Origin: Chamaecrista fasciculata
Taxonomy: Eukaryota > Streptophyta > Magnoliopsida > Fabales > Fabaceae
NCBI GenBank assembly: GCA_003254925.1
Contig: QANZ01013726.1
Location: 73,842 to 137,841, forward strand
DNA: 64,000 bases
Direction: 5' to 3'
Shown: in pieces, positions 11,648 to 24,608 of the stretch
Layout of the letters: each line of letters opens with the position of its first letter
Numbering within the stretch: position 1 is the first letter of the stretch
Translations under genes and position numbers: made by a program
The notes under the pieces: model-generated
Database searches by the model: none
What the model was told of the DNA's origin: nothing
What the model saw: the letters and a program-made list of their open reading frames with translations, nothing else

Positions 11648-13146
11648 TTAATTGGTAGGGTTGCTTCGGAATGATCCTAAAGCCTTGATAGCTGCTGCCC
11701 TCAGAATATATTGGTGGTATGCTGCAGCTGCCAATGCTCCCACAAACGGACCAACCCAGAAGATCCACTGCACATCATACAGTAGTAAACAAATTCATCT
11801 ATCTATATATACACATTAAAATTAAGAAATTGGGTTAATTAAAATGTCATATTATATATATAGAGAGAGAGAGATATCATACGTGGTCATCCCAAACATT
11901 GGCATTATTATAGATAAGAGCAGCACCCAAACTCCTAGCTGGGTTGATACCAGTACCAGTGATGGGGATGGTGGCTAAGTGAACAATGAAAACAGCAAAT
12001 CCAATAGGCAATGGAGCCAGAACCTGCGGCGAAGACAAATTCAAAGATTAAAAAAATAGGCTAAACTACACTTTTGGTCCTATAACTTTTGCTAAAGTCT
12101 CAATTTGGTCCCATAAATTCTTTTGTTGCACTTTTGATCTTATATCTTTTGCTTAAATTGCAGATTTGGCACCGTTGATCCCATATCTCTGGGTCAAGAT
12201 GCAGAATTAGTCCCATATGTTTGTCAGGTTACAAAATTGATTACATATCTTTGGGTCAGATGCATAATTGATTCATATCTTTTGATTAGGTGAGACTGAC
12301 GGTGAGATTTTTTCACAAAGATATAGGACTAATTCTGCAATTTTACCTAAAGATATAGAACCAAAAATGCAAAAAAAAAAAAAATTATAAAACCAAATTG
12401 AGACAAAAGCAAAAGTTATTGGACCAAAAATACACTTTCGGCAAAAAAAAAAGTTTGCATATATGAAAAACAGAGGAAGCAAAANAAAAGTTTGCATATA
12501 TGAAAAACAGAGGAAGCAAAAAAAACAGAGTATGTAGGTAGATACTGACAGGGATATGGGAATCACGAGCTTTTCGCTTGGGATCGGTGGCGGAGAAGAC
12601 GGTATAGACAAGCACGAAGGTACCAATAATCTCAGCACCAAGCGCACTACTCTTATTGAACCCATCAGCAACAGAATTGGCTCCTCCACCCAGAGATTCA
12701 TAAGGAATCTTCATCAACAATTTCACCAACCCAACTCCACAAATGGCTCCAGCACACTGAGCCACCATGTAAGCCAGGGCTCGAACCAGCGACACCTTGC
12801 GAGCCAGAAACAACCCAAACGTCACGGCGGGGTTGATGTGGCCGCCGGAGATGCCGGCGGTGCAGTATACCAGGACGAAGATCATGCCGCCGAAGGCCCA
12901 CGCGATGCCGAGTATGCCGGCGCCGTCGCAGGGGGAGGGCTGGTTCTTGACGCCGATGACGGTGGCGACGGTGACGTAGAGGAAGAGGAGGGTGGCGATG
13001 AACTCGGCGATCAGGGCTCTGTAAAATGACCAGCGTTTGATTTCGGCCAAGTCAACCAGAGGAGCCGGCGGTGGGTCCACGTAATCTTTGCCGTTGTGGT
13101 GGTGGTTGCGGCGGTTTCGGCCTTCCTCGTTCACTTCCTTCGACAT
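11648..13146 (-). CDS. PIP2: Plasma-membrane aquaporin, PIP2 type
   Basis: Three coding exons on the minus strand, 13146-12550, 12023-11883 and 11767-11648, all phase 0, give 285 residues, the usual PIP2 length. Six membrane helices are expected. The first NPA box is at residues 105-107 ([11 protein letters not shown]) and the second at 226-228 ([11 protein letters not shown]). The selectivity filter reads Phe85, His214, Thr223, Arg229, the water-specific set. Loop D has the PIP pattern [13 protein letters not shown], and the C-terminus carries Ser278 and Ser281 in the PIP2 phosphorylation context. An in-frame ATG lies five codons upstream, but family members start MSKEV/MAKDV, so 13146 is preferred. 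Many plant PIP genes have three introns; only two are seen here. The first intron holds a TIR element and a single N flanked by a duplicated 36-bp word. Role: water and small-solute flow across the plasma membrane. Confidence 0.93.
12059..12442. mobile_element. TIR element (family D) in the aquaporin intron
   Basis: The left GGCTAAACTACACTTTTGG and right CCAAAAATACACTTTCGGC form an imperfect inverted repeat that continues through ACTTTTGC...CAATTTGGTCC and its complement. The same family is seen complete at 60274-60685. It lies wholly within the first intron of the PIP2 gene. Confidence 0.65.
12449..12521. repeat. 36-bp direct repeat around a single N
   Basis: The word AAAAGTTTGCATATATGAAA and its 16-base continuation occur at 12449-12484 and again at 12486-12521 with only an N (12485) between them. 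Identical sequence on both sides of a lone N is typical of an unmerged contig overlap, so this is more likely an assembly trace than a true tandem repeat. Confidence 0.7.
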
Positions 13147-13366
13147 TTTTGAACGCAACACAACACAACAACGTTGTACTGTGTGTGTGCTCTGTTTCTC
13201 TCTCTAGAGTTTGAAGGTATGGTAAGGTGATATGTTGGAGGTGGTGGCTTGTGTTTTTGTTTGAGAGAGGTGGGGGTGTTTTGGTCTTTTTGACAAAGGT
13301 GGATGATGAGTGATGACGAAGGGGAAAGGTGTGCATGTAGAACGTATTGAGGAAAAAACAAAGGAA

Positions 13367-13378
13367 AGTTTATAAGTT
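13367..13378 (-). promoter_or_regulatory. Possible TATA box of the PIP2 gene
   Basis: On the minus strand the sequence reads CTTATAAACTTTCC about 225 bases before the start codon, followed by a GT- and CT-rich leader. It is plausible as a TATA element, but the surrounding DNA is AT-rich and nothing else supports the call. Confidence 0.3.
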
Positions 13379-16260
13379 TTCGTAGTAATGAACAGAATCG
13401 GATACTGGTGCTGCTACAATACAAAATTCAATATACAATACATTGTATCGTGAGTGGATGAAGTTATTTAATTTAATTAAGGATATTTAGAAGAATTTTA
13501 CCCTTCTTATCATTCTACTGACTCAAATAAAATTAGTTTAAAACAAATAGATGAAGGTACTCATTAATCATATCAGTTCAAACTGAAGACCCTTATTTTT
13601 TTTGGTTTTGTTAAAAAATTATTTTATTTAATTTCATTTATTCTACGGTCTAAATAAGAATGGGTGTGTGCATTGGTTTGTTAGATGAGTAAAGACGAAT
13701 TTGGTATGGAAAATAAAAGGACGAGAAAGAGAGAGTGTGAGATTGGTTGGTGTAAGTGTAAAAAGGTGGGGAGAGTGAACGGGCAATAGAGAAGAGAGAA
13801 TAGGGGCAGAGAGGAGAGCAGAATAAGGGCGCCTTGTGTTGTGTTGTGAAATGAAACCACTTTTGCTTTAATTTAGGTGTTCCCACTTTTCACTTTATAC
13901 TTTCCAGTTTGCACATAAATTTTCACGCTTCAAAGTTCAAAAAAAGTTTCTTTCTTCTTCCTCTAAACTTTTAATTTTAAGATGCTCATAAAACTTAGAA
14001 GTTGCATTGCACGCAACACAACTCAATACAGCATTACACGAGAAGCTAAAACCAGGTCACACCACCTTCGTTTCTTTTAAAAATCAAATTCAAGTCTCTT
14101 TCTTTCTCTCTCTCCTAGTCCCTTCTCTGAAAAAGGCAACATCCTGCACCTGCAAGTAGCTGCATGCTCATTGTTGTTTATTGGATAAATTGAGGTAAAC
14201 GACAAATGATGAAGAAAACAAAACCCAGAAAAAGAACGAAATAGTTTTCAAAGTGAATCATGTGGATGGTGCTTCTTCTGCCGACTCAGTCCAGATGAAC
14301 CTGACGCTCAAACGTCACCCACCCCTTCACCCATCCAACCTTTCACACTAATTCATAATTATTAGTCCAACACTAATTTTAGTCCTTTATTTTCAGAATG
14401 AGTGGCAAATTAGTTTTGTTGTCTTTTCTTTTTAATTTTAAATTTATATATTTTTTTAAAATTTCACTCTATAGTTTTAAAATATAATCATATTTCTTTA
14501 ATTGTGACAAATTTTGAGTTGTGGGTTATTTTTTTTAGTAATTTCTTTGTTTATCTGTAAACAAATTGAATTTTACAGAATGAATTAATTCGATTTCAAT
14601 CTTATCTAATTAGTAGAAGAACTAATAAAAAAATACTTCATAATATATTATTGTGTTTGAAACGAAAAATATGTAATTAACTTCATTTCTTTTATTTTGA
14701 AACAAACAATTTACCTTTGATATCTAATTTGGCTTTGTATTCTAATGGTTCCCATTAAACAAAAAAAATGACCCGTACAAAATAACTCATGCCTCTAAAA
14801 TTTTTAACTTAAAATGAGACCATATTTTGTTGAGACCAAATAATGAAATTTTTTAAAAAGATTTAGGACCAAAATTAAAAAAAAAACTTCTAAAAATAAA
14901 AGATCAAAGTTACACAGGCTAATCATTTTATGGTTTCAGATTTCATCAAACGAATTTGATATTATATTATTATATTTTAGAGTAACATTTTAGCCATTTC
15001 CTGCCTTATAAATGTCTATATAAAAATAAAAGAAAAACTCTTGGGTTACGGTCTTACGGACACCAACGGGTCAGATTTCTTCCGTACTCGTGGGGTCCAT
15101 ATGGGGCTCTCATACGGACCCAATCTGCTCCGTCAATTTGTATTAGTATATGATTTTATTTATTTATTTATTGTTTGATTTCTTTTATCATAAACAACCA
15201 AAAATCCAAAATATATAAGGAAGACGTAGTGACGTACACTTGAGGTTTAACAAAATATGATCAAAATACTCATATTTTATGAATATTTTGAAATTTTATT
15301 CTATAAATATTGATCCGAGTTCAAATTTAAAATTATAAAAATAAAATATAAAATATTATATAATATTGAAATAAATAATATATTTATATTTATGATTTAT
15401 TTTTTTAGTGATAATAAACATAAACAATTGATAAAAATATATTTTTATCAATAGAGAATAATTTATTTAAAATTTCACTACATCTGAATAAAAAAGAATA
15501 AAAATTTGATTTTAATATCTATTTAAATTCATATCCTATCAGCACTCGTTCCTAAGCTTGACAAATTATGGTACAAGCCTTTGTTAGCTTGACAAGGTGA
15601 GTAAGAAACTCTTCTTTGGTCTAACAAATAAGTTTCTCTAAGAGTATACCAAAAAAAAGAAGTTTTTCTAAGAAAATAAATAAACAGATAAAAGTTTGAT
15701 TTTTTATATCTATTTCAAATTTTATATTTTATTTTAATTATCCTTTTGTGTATTATTTAAGAAATTATAGAAAAGGCCAAAGTAGGCGGCAGTGCCATCT
15801 CAATTCTCAAGTATTTTTTGTTTTTTTTTCCGTAAATTGCCATCTCAAGTTTACTATCTGTTTAGTGTGGTTGTTCTCTCAAGTTTACTTACCATCAGAA
15901 TAAAATCTCGTTCTCTTTGGAACAGAATCTGGAGCAGGGATAAAAAAGAGGTTAAAGATTTAGATAGGTCACTTTTTCAGGAAAAAAAGCTCACGAAAAG
16001 GAAAAGCTTGAAATTTGCGAGTGCTACTGCTATATATCTTGATGACCAAAAGGCTCAATTGTGGTGACTAGGGAGAAAATATGCTAGCATTCTCTGAAAC
16101 TACCTGTACAAGTCAATAGAACAGATAGTGTCCATTTGGAAGGAAGCTGAAGGCAATAATAACTGTGCTTCCTTCTGCTCTCTCTATTCCTCTATCTATC
16201 TAAATGAAGCTATACAATATGAATGTCAAGACAACGAGAATATAATAGTGTGTGAGCCTG
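13379..16260. other. Intergenic DNA between PIP2 and the acetyltransferase-like gene
   Basis: The first kilobase is the PIP2 upstream region, with CT-rich tracts on its minus strand. The rest is AT-rich. A 91-codon frame at 15792-16067 on the plus strand has no recognisable domain and no splice or codon support, so I treat it as chance. The last few hundred bases probably hold the 3' UTR of the next gene. Confidence 0.45.
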
Positions 16261-16268
16261 GGAGGATG

Positions 16269-19200
16269 TCAACCGTGGACAACACGTTTCACTATCCAGC
16301 GGATCTGTAAGCAAGAAAATAACAGTCAAACAACAATATTAATTTCTAGTGTTACAATGAAATTTCTGGTATGAAGGAGCATACAAAAACACATTGATAA
16401 CTTACTAAGTTATTTTCAGGTCTTCTCCAGTAAAATCCTTGAATAGCCATGACAGCAAAGTTTGAAGTTATAATGACAAAAATGCCCAAGGCATGTTTTC
16501 CTATCCACTCCAAAATAGATGTCAAACATCTGTAACCTTGAACATCTACCTGAAACCAACAAAAAAAAAACAATCAATTTGATTAGTGTCAAATTATGGC
16601 ACAGAAAAGCCTTTTTCACCAGCCATAAATGCATGATGGCAAAAGCACAATGCATACATACGGCATGAATAATTTACTAGAAAGAGACGGGAAGAAAAGA
16701 CAGAATTCATCAGTGAAAATTTATCATTAGAAAAATGTTGTTCGCTAACATTATATCATCATAGCACTTGGAACTCACCAAAAGATATAGAGCACTGAAT
16801 GTGAATCCAGAAGCTGCAGAAGTCATCAGCATATAACTTACTGTGTAGAGGGACTTATTCAGAGGGATGCCTGAAAACAGGACGTGAATAATAAACAATC
16901 AATGTAACTTTTTCTGTGGCATCTCTGAACAGTGAATACACAGAAATTGATTCTCCAAAAGCTTAAAAATCATGTCTATGGAGAGTAGAGAGCTAATGCT
17001 CTAAATTATTATCAATTGTGACCTTTCTTTAAATACACCATAAACTGAAGATTTCAACAACCAGATAGCAGCACACACCTAGTAATGCCAAAAACAACCC
17101 GAGGATCCAAAGTGAAACTGAAAACCATAGCCAAATCTTTAGACGCCCATTGTGGTCCTACAGTACATGAATGCAAAAAATAATGGTTAGATCTACCAAA
17201 CAATCAAGGAAAACTATTTCAAGCTTCAATTTTCTATGGATAAGGCAGTTCAGTGCCAAAACAATGCAGCAATGCAAAATATATTGTTAGGGCATAGGGA
17301 GACATCAATGAGTTTTTAATAATATAAGGGATTAGCTTTATTAAAACTGCCAATACATTAAAGGGACCAGTGAGGTGCTAAAATTAATACGTTATCTCAC
17401 CTGTAGATGGGCAAGAACATGACCATATTGAAGTCCAATAATGCAAGATACTGCAGCTGTCAAGGAGCTGTGAACAAGTTAAGATAATTATACTTGAAAA
17501 AAATGCAAGTATATGCAGAAGTAACCATATAACATTATGATAAATACAAAAATTAAGGCATAGAGCCAAAAAGTACATGTTGTTAAATTATTCAAGTTCA
17601 CCATACCAGTACCAAAATTCATCGGAAAAATAAACAACCAAGAAAAATTGAAAGATTCTATCAATATCGACAACAAACTCCATACTCGGAGAAACAGCCC
17701 CTTCTAGAAATTTGAATCAATCAGAGAAGTGGGATACTAGAGAGGGGATCAATTTACTTAATTAAAACATGCATAGCATAGATATAAGACCTAAGATTGT
17801 TCCAGAAAATAAGGACTTCTAGAAGAATATGGACTGCAAACACATAACTTAGTCTTTATCTTTTTTCCTTGAAGAGAAAAAAATAACCATAGGCTGTTCC
17901 AATATCTGTTTTGATGAATATCACATGAATCTGACTGCATTCATTCATCTTGAATAGCTTTATTTTTATTTGTTAAGTGATATAAGAAGTGTATAAGAAT
18001 GATTCTAGTACATCATTGATCAGAAAATAAGAGCACGTTAATCTGCAAAAGCTGTACAATATTGGATCAACATGCCTCTCATAGAAGTTTAAAAGGAGAG
18101 AAGAGTAAATCAGCATGGAGTTATTCACGGAAATCTAAAGGAAAAACTTCAAGTATAGATGGCCACCTTAATATGCCTTCAGGTTCAAAAGGAGCAAGAC
18201 ACCATGAAGGTGAATTGTCTGAAACTTGGCCCTTAGCAGATGTAATACACTCCTGGAAGTTGGGTAATCAATAAGGGATTAATGCGTTTCATAATGCTAT
18301 ATGGAGAACTGCACAAAGAAGTATAAGCACCAGCCAAATACCTTAAGATTTCTGTAAACAGGCTTCTGGTACAGATGGTTAAGACCAATAATGTAGCGGT
18401 CAATCATTCCAGCAGAATTACAGGCAGGCCCAAGATCACCCCTCACAGAACAGTTTACCTGTTATCAAGTTGAGAATAATGCAAGTGATATTATGAGATG
18501 AGGTATTTTGAATTCCTCAGGCGGGCATGGTTTCAAATACTTTCTATACATCATTGAACAGATATATTTCTTGACATATAATGGAAATTTCACAACTATC
18601 TTCTGAATCAAATTCGATGAGAATTCAGATTAAAGCAACATTAATGTCTGTGAACATTGGAAAAATTGGATAATCAGTCAGAAACAGCGTGATTAAAATC
18701 ATACTGCACATGCATTTTCTTCCCCAAATTTTAGACTCATTCCTTGAGCTAGCTTTATTAACAAGGTGGTTTTACCAACTTTTTTGCCAGCTCGGAAGCA
18801 TGCAATTCAAGCCCAGGATATATAGCAAATGAGACAGCAAAGCTGAGATCATAATCTCACCATGTAAATATGGCCATCATTCAAGGGAAGCATAGAGGAG
18901 GTCAAAGCTGGTCCTTCAAACTGCCAATCTGGAACATATAGACCATATAGTAATGCTGAGTAAATTGCCAACAGTAATGCCACAATAAACCTGCATAGAA
19001 GAAAAGGCGGGAACATAAAAGAAACATAAACATCCTTTATCTAGTATGGAAATTCATAGATCTGACGATACAGTTTATTCATTGCAATGAATATTCATAA
19101 GGAACTAATCTTATTATATGTATCTTCAAGTTAAGGCAGCAAGCATGTCCATATGTACTATTTTTACTCATCCCCCAGTTGCATATTGTTGTCCTACCGA

Positions 19201-20820
19201 TCATACTGCTTAAGGATGATTATTTTTTATCATAATTCTCATTGCCAATGATTTTGGTTTTCAATGGTTAAGAGAGGGTGAGCACTGAGCAAGTAGACAT
19301 ATGAGGTCCCCCAAAGCTATGACATTAGAAACAAAGAGGACATGAAAAACCTACCAATGCAGGTAATAGCTCCTGAAGAAACCTTTCCATCTTCTGCCAG
19401 GAAACCAGATCTCACAAAGAGCTGCAACAATGTATCCAAAAGATATCCTCTGGATAGATCGACCACAATATCAAATTTGTTAGTGAGGTACAACTAATAT
19501 TCATGGACGAAATACTAGTTGCAACGTCTCACCCACCATCCTAATAACACTAATTATATTTCTGTGCAACCAATATAGAATGAAAAGTAATCAAAAGATT
19601 CTCTGAGAAATTGAATAAGGGCTAAAAGACCTGCAAAATCCCCAGCCACCGTATCCTTAGCATGTCAACACCATACGTCAAGGAAGTTATTCCGTGAAAA
19701 TAACCACCTGAAATGAATAAATGTATTTACTTAATAATGGAGATGAAAGTTAAGTTGCTTCCTACAGTTACAAAATTGAGTTAAAAGTCCACCAGTATTC
19801 CAAATAAAAGAAAAAATATATATATGATGGACTGCCATCCTAAGCTAATATATTAAATGCTTAATCAAACTGTCCTATTTTTAAAGGTGATAGTGTAAAA
19901 CTTCTATTTATAAAATATTTCCTAATCAAATATTACCATACAATCACACACTTTAATTCAGCTCAATGAAACACAGAAATCTCACGAACCGGCGATACAG
20001 CAGATTGAAGCTAATGGAAGGAAACTAGGTCTCATTATAATTAAGGAAGATAAAAATTATGTTACCTTGAAGAAGGATACCAAGAATAAAGAGTTTCAAA
20101 GCTCTGAGTAGGGCTTTCCATGTCGCATCTACTCTCTGTGGTGCTCTTTGACGCTACCAAAAGGAATGCCATTATAGCGTTTCTTGAGATAAGCAGATTA
20201 ATGAAGGACGAAAACGAAGTTCTTCAGGATGCAGAATTTGGAGGACACTTATGGAGTAGTACCTTATAAACAAGTGCGAGAGAAATCCCAGCAATGAAGA
20301 GGAAAAACGGCATGACAACATCTGCCAGGTGAATACCATTCCAAGGGGAATGAGCGATGATAGGAAAAACTGAGCCGCCATAATCAACCAAAATCATCAG
20401 CTGATAAAAAAAAGGGGGGGGGGGGAGAAGAGAAGGTAGCTTTATTAATGAGCAAACCAACGCAAAGCGAAAACAAAAATTGAATGAATCATGGAAGCAG
20501 GTCATTTCAATCTAGCTTTCGTCCTTATTTTTCGGATTTTGTTTTCGTCTGAGCAGGCAAACAAAGAAACGAGAGAATAGGCGTTGACCGTAAATGGAAG
20601 AGTAGAGAGAGAAAGAGAGACTCACGAAAACAGAGAGACCACGAAAAACGTCGACGGAGGCGACTCGGGCGGTTCGACCGGTAACAGTGAACTGAGTCGG
20701 CTCGGAAGAATCGTCGATCGGAGGTTGCGGATCGGCCATTTTGTCGACCAGATTACAGAAATATCTAAAACGCCGGCGAAGTTCATCATTCAAAGTACGG
20801 AGCTTATATTTGTGTTTCAT
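16269..20820 (-). CDS. Heparan-alpha-glucosaminide N-acetyltransferase-like membrane protein
   Basis: Thirteen exons on the minus strand: 20820-20626, 20400-20263, 20153-20066, 19707-19631, 19449-19355, 18990-18861, 18458-18342, 18252-18167, 17467-17401, 17157-17079, 16870-16779, 16549-16406, 16304-16269. All junctions are GT-AG and phases agree throughout. Starting at 20820 (MKHKYKL) gives 447 residues; an internal start at 20739 (MADPQPP) gives 420 and is equally possible. Family marks: ASVDVFRGLSVF joined to LMILVDYGG, then SPWNGIHLADVVMPFFLF with the conserved His, then several hydrophobic helices and a Cys-bearing lumenal loop (VNCSVRGDLGPACNSAG). Animal HGSNAT moves an acetyl group from acetyl-CoA across the lysosomal membrane to heparan sulfate; plants lack that substrate, so the plant role is unknown. 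The last exon encodes only 11 residues after ENNL, ending VVHG. Confidence 0.88.
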
Positions 20821-21000
20821 TGACGATACAAGGGTACTAAAAGTCGCTTCTTTTTCTTTTTTTTTTTCTTTGCTTCTGCTTTTGCTGTGCAAATAGATAA
20901 AATAACTAAAAAAAGCAATTACCCAAAAAAAACAAAAGAAACTAAAAAAAGGAAGCAAAACTAAAAATATTTCAAGCATAAATAATTAATAGGTTACCTA

Positions 21001-21606
21001 ATACAACATTAATAATAGTTCACATAAATGTTTACAATAATCCAGATTTGTCATTAATGTTAATTTAAAGAACCCTAATTTGGCCGGAAAAAAAATAGTT
21101 GAACAAATGTGAATCATAATTTACAATTTACAACCAATTGCATTAATCAATCAGTTGGAAGTTGATTTAACTTATTCAGTGATCTTTGATTTGAGCTTGG
21201 AGAAGAATGTATTAATATTAAATATTTTGTGAAAAAATTTTATTGCCTTTACCGTCTTGTCATTTTAAAATGAAAGTAATTTTTATCTAATCTATTAAAA
21301 CAAAATAAGGAGAAACTTATAATTCAGGCTTCAAACGCCACAAAAAGAAATTATTACAAATTAAATGACAAATGATTAAAAAGAAAAAAAAATGATAGAT
21401 TGTATTTATTTTGTAAGGACAAAATTGAAAAGAAAAAAACAATATAGGATTGATAGGTGATAGACATGTGGTATATTCGTTTAATGTGCGAAGCAATCAT
21501 GGATTGACCAATGAGCATTGAGTATTGTTGGAGATAGCAGCACGGAGCCTCTTCCTCAAATCTTGATTCGGTGGCTCTTAACATACAGCATGAACCAATC
21601 AGAATT

Positions 21607-21637
<31 letters not shown>

Positions 21638-22476
21638 TCGGTGGCTCTTTTTTTTTATTCTTTTTCTGGGACCCAGAGCTCAATAAATCTCAGGTTTTTT
21701 TGTTGTCCTTATGAATATAAATTTGAAGTTTTGAACATCATTGCAATAAATATCATATGGCATAAGATATCTTTTAAAAACTTATGAGATTTCAAAAATT
21801 ATATAATTTAAACTTATACATCTTAATTAATTCTTAGTTAATTTATATCAAATAAAAATAAGAAAAATGTATATAAGTAATAAGCATTGAGTTAAAGCTT
21901 ATGAAAAAGCATCTTCTTTAAGTTTTTTTTATAAGAGATTTGTTTTTAAAAATTTGATTGATATATTCCTTTATCCTTTCGTATTAATAATAATCATATA
22001 TGGAATCATTTTATTTTTTTACTTTATTTTTTTCAGATCAAATGAAGTAAAGAGAAATATATAAATATATATATATCTATATCTATACTATATTATATGT
22101 GTGAGGGTGTTTTTTGTTAGTAAAAAATAATTAAATTAAAAATTAAACTAGAAATAAATATGTGAAACTTGATAATTGGCTAACTTTATAGATAATGAGA
22201 GAGAGAAAGTAGTAGATGAGATTTAAGAAAGTGAAAACTTATTATTTGGTCTTTTAATTTTTACACTTTTAACGATTTAGTCCTTGGATAATAGAAATAT
22301 ACTATTTAGTCACTGAATAACTACAAATGTTAAATCAAATGTTATATAACGGGCACGGAAAACCCCTAGTATATATATATGATTGTAAAAAACGTTCAAT
22401 GATTTATAGCAATGTCTTTTTTATAATTTTTTAGGTGAAAATAATATTTAAGATATTACTCCTAAATATGAATATC
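21001..22476. repeat. Triplicated segment, copy 1
   Basis: This stretch starts about 180 bases upstream of the acetyltransferase-like gene. It shares 21001-21727 with copy 2 and, with one internal deletion in copy 3, nearly all of its length with copy 3 (27738-28985). It contains a TA microsatellite near 21609-21639 and the left end of a family C element near 22240. A few substitutions and small indels separate it from the other copies. Confidence 0.85.
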
Positions 22477-22512
22477 TCTCTTAATAAATAACCAAAATTT
22501 TAATTTAAATTT

Positions 22513-22842
22513 AGGGTCAATTTCACTTTAGTACCCTGTTCTATGGACCAATTCCATTTTGGTACCCTGATCTTTCAAAAGTGACACTTTGGTATCCTGT
22601 TCTTTCAAAAATGTCATTTTGGTAAACTATTCTTTCAAAAGTAACATTTTGGTACCCTATTCTTTCACTATTTGTTACCATATTATATCTTTTTTAGGGT
22701 ACCAAAGTGAAATTAGTCCAAAGAATAAGGTACTAAAATGTCACTTTTGAAAGAACATGTTATCAAAATGACATTTTTGAAAGAATATGGTACTAAAGTG
22801 GAATTGGTCCATAGAACAGGATACCAAACTGAAATTTACCTT
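22513..22842. mobile_element. TIR element (family E), complete
   Basis: Left AGGGTCAATTTCACTTTAGT and right ACTGAAATTTACC are imperfect inverted ends. Inside, TTTGGTACCCTGTTCTTTCA-like words alternate on one side with their complements on the other, so most of the 330 bases could fold back. No coding potential. Confidence 0.65.
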
Positions 22843-23466
22843 TAAATTTATTATTTTGTGGGACATTAAATCATTTAATTTGTTAAATCTAACCCTAATT
22901 GGTTGATCCAAGTATCTGTTTAATTCCTATATATTGAGACTTGAATTTGACTTTATTGATTATATTTTTATAATTACTCAATTTAAACCAATCTAAGTTC
23001 TTAAAAGATATATATTTTCTTAAAAGATATTGGAATTAATATGTTTTAAAATTTTAAACCAATCAGTAATCGGTCAAATATTCGAATGCCTTTAGAGTGA
23101 GCCCCAATAAAAGTATTGAACACTTTCGTATGAATGAAATGGCCCACCCCAAACACCCTTTGGATTTGGCTAATTCCAAAGGTTAGAAAAGTTCTTGATT
23201 TCGGTTATTTTTTTATTTAATAAAAAATATATACGTAGAAAGAGTTATTTACTGGTATTCTCTACAGTAATGCACCCTTTGGATTCATAATTAGCCGTTT
23301 TTATATTTTGGTGGTGGAGGACTGGAGGCTTCCAGCTACTCTTTCCTCTTTTTTTTTGGCCGAAGCTTATAATTGCCTAATTCTCTATACTTTATAAAGT
23401 ACTAAGGGAGCATACTTCGACGCTGTACAATTTATTTGAGAAAAGAAAACTTATTATTGAGCAAAT

Positions 23467-24484
23467 GACAATGAGTGTTTAATAAATACTAATAATAATA
23501 AAGCCAGAGGGTTATTTTGATCTTAAATGTATGTTCTAATGTTTATTTTGATCCATTATGTATCAAAATATTCAAATTGGTCTTAAATATTAGCAAAATA
23601 TTTCTTTTTGATCTCAAGTTGTTGGATTTGGTCATATTTCTCTCGTCTCCCATTTCAAGTTCAAATAACTTGTTAAGAATAAGTCGTAGCTTTGAATTTA
23701 TCACATTTGAATTTGAAACGAGAAAGATATGATCAATTTTGCTTGCTTAATCGTGAAACAAGCGGTCTATTTTCAGGACCAATTTGACCTCGTTTACTGA
23801 CACGACCTCAACTGTATAAATAAAGTATCATTTGAGAATAATACGTAACTCTAAACTCATTACATTCGAACTTGAAACGAGAGAAGTTTGATTATATTCA
23901 GACCAAAATAAAACATTTTAGTAACATTAATAATAGTTCACATAAATGTTTACAATAATCCAGATTTGTCATTAATGTTAATTTAAAGAACCCTAATTTA
24001 CAATTTACAACCAATTGCATTAATTAATCAGTTGGAGTTGATTTAACTTATTCAGTGATCTTTGATTTGAGCTTGGAGAAGAATGTATTAATATTAAATA
24101 TTTTGTGAAAAAAATTTTATTGCCTTTATCGTCTTGTCATTTTAAAAATGAAAGTAATTTTTATCTAATCTATTAAAACAAAATAAGGAGAAACTTATAA
24201 TTCAGGCTTCAAACGCCACAAAAAGAAATTATTACAAATTAAATGACAAATGATTAAAAAGAAAAAAAAATGATTGATTGTATTTATTTTGTAAGGACAA
24301 AATTGAAAAGAAAAAAACAATATAGGATTGATAGGTGATAGACATGTGGTATATTCGTTTAATGTGCGAAGCAATCATGGATTGACCAATGAGCATTGAG
24401 TATTGTTGGAGATAGCAGCACGGAGCCTCTTCCTCAAATCTTGATTCGGTGGCTCTTAACATACAGCATGAACCAATCAGAATT

Positions 24485-24515
<31 letters not shown>

Positions 24516-24607
24516 TCGGTGGCTCTTTTTTTTTATTCTTTTTCTGGGACCCAGAGCTCAATAAATCTCAGGTTTTTTTGTTGTCCTTATGAATATAAAT
24601 TTGAAGT
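23467..24607. repeat. Triplicated segment, copy 2
   Basis: Starts GACAATGAGTG and matches copy 3 at a constant offset of 3812 bases for almost 890 bases with only one difference noticed. It includes the left part of a family B element (about 23500-23930). Its last 260 bases instead follow copy 1. It stops at the single N at 24608. Confidence 0.85.
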
Positions 24608-24608
24608 N

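Noticed and set aside
12556-13029. Plus-strand open frames over the aquaporin exon
   Set aside because: They are antisense shadows of the GC-rich PIP2 coding exon.
15792-16067. A 91-codon plus-strand frame
   Set aside because: No recognisable domain, no promoter or splice context, and no similarity to neighbouring genes; probably chance.
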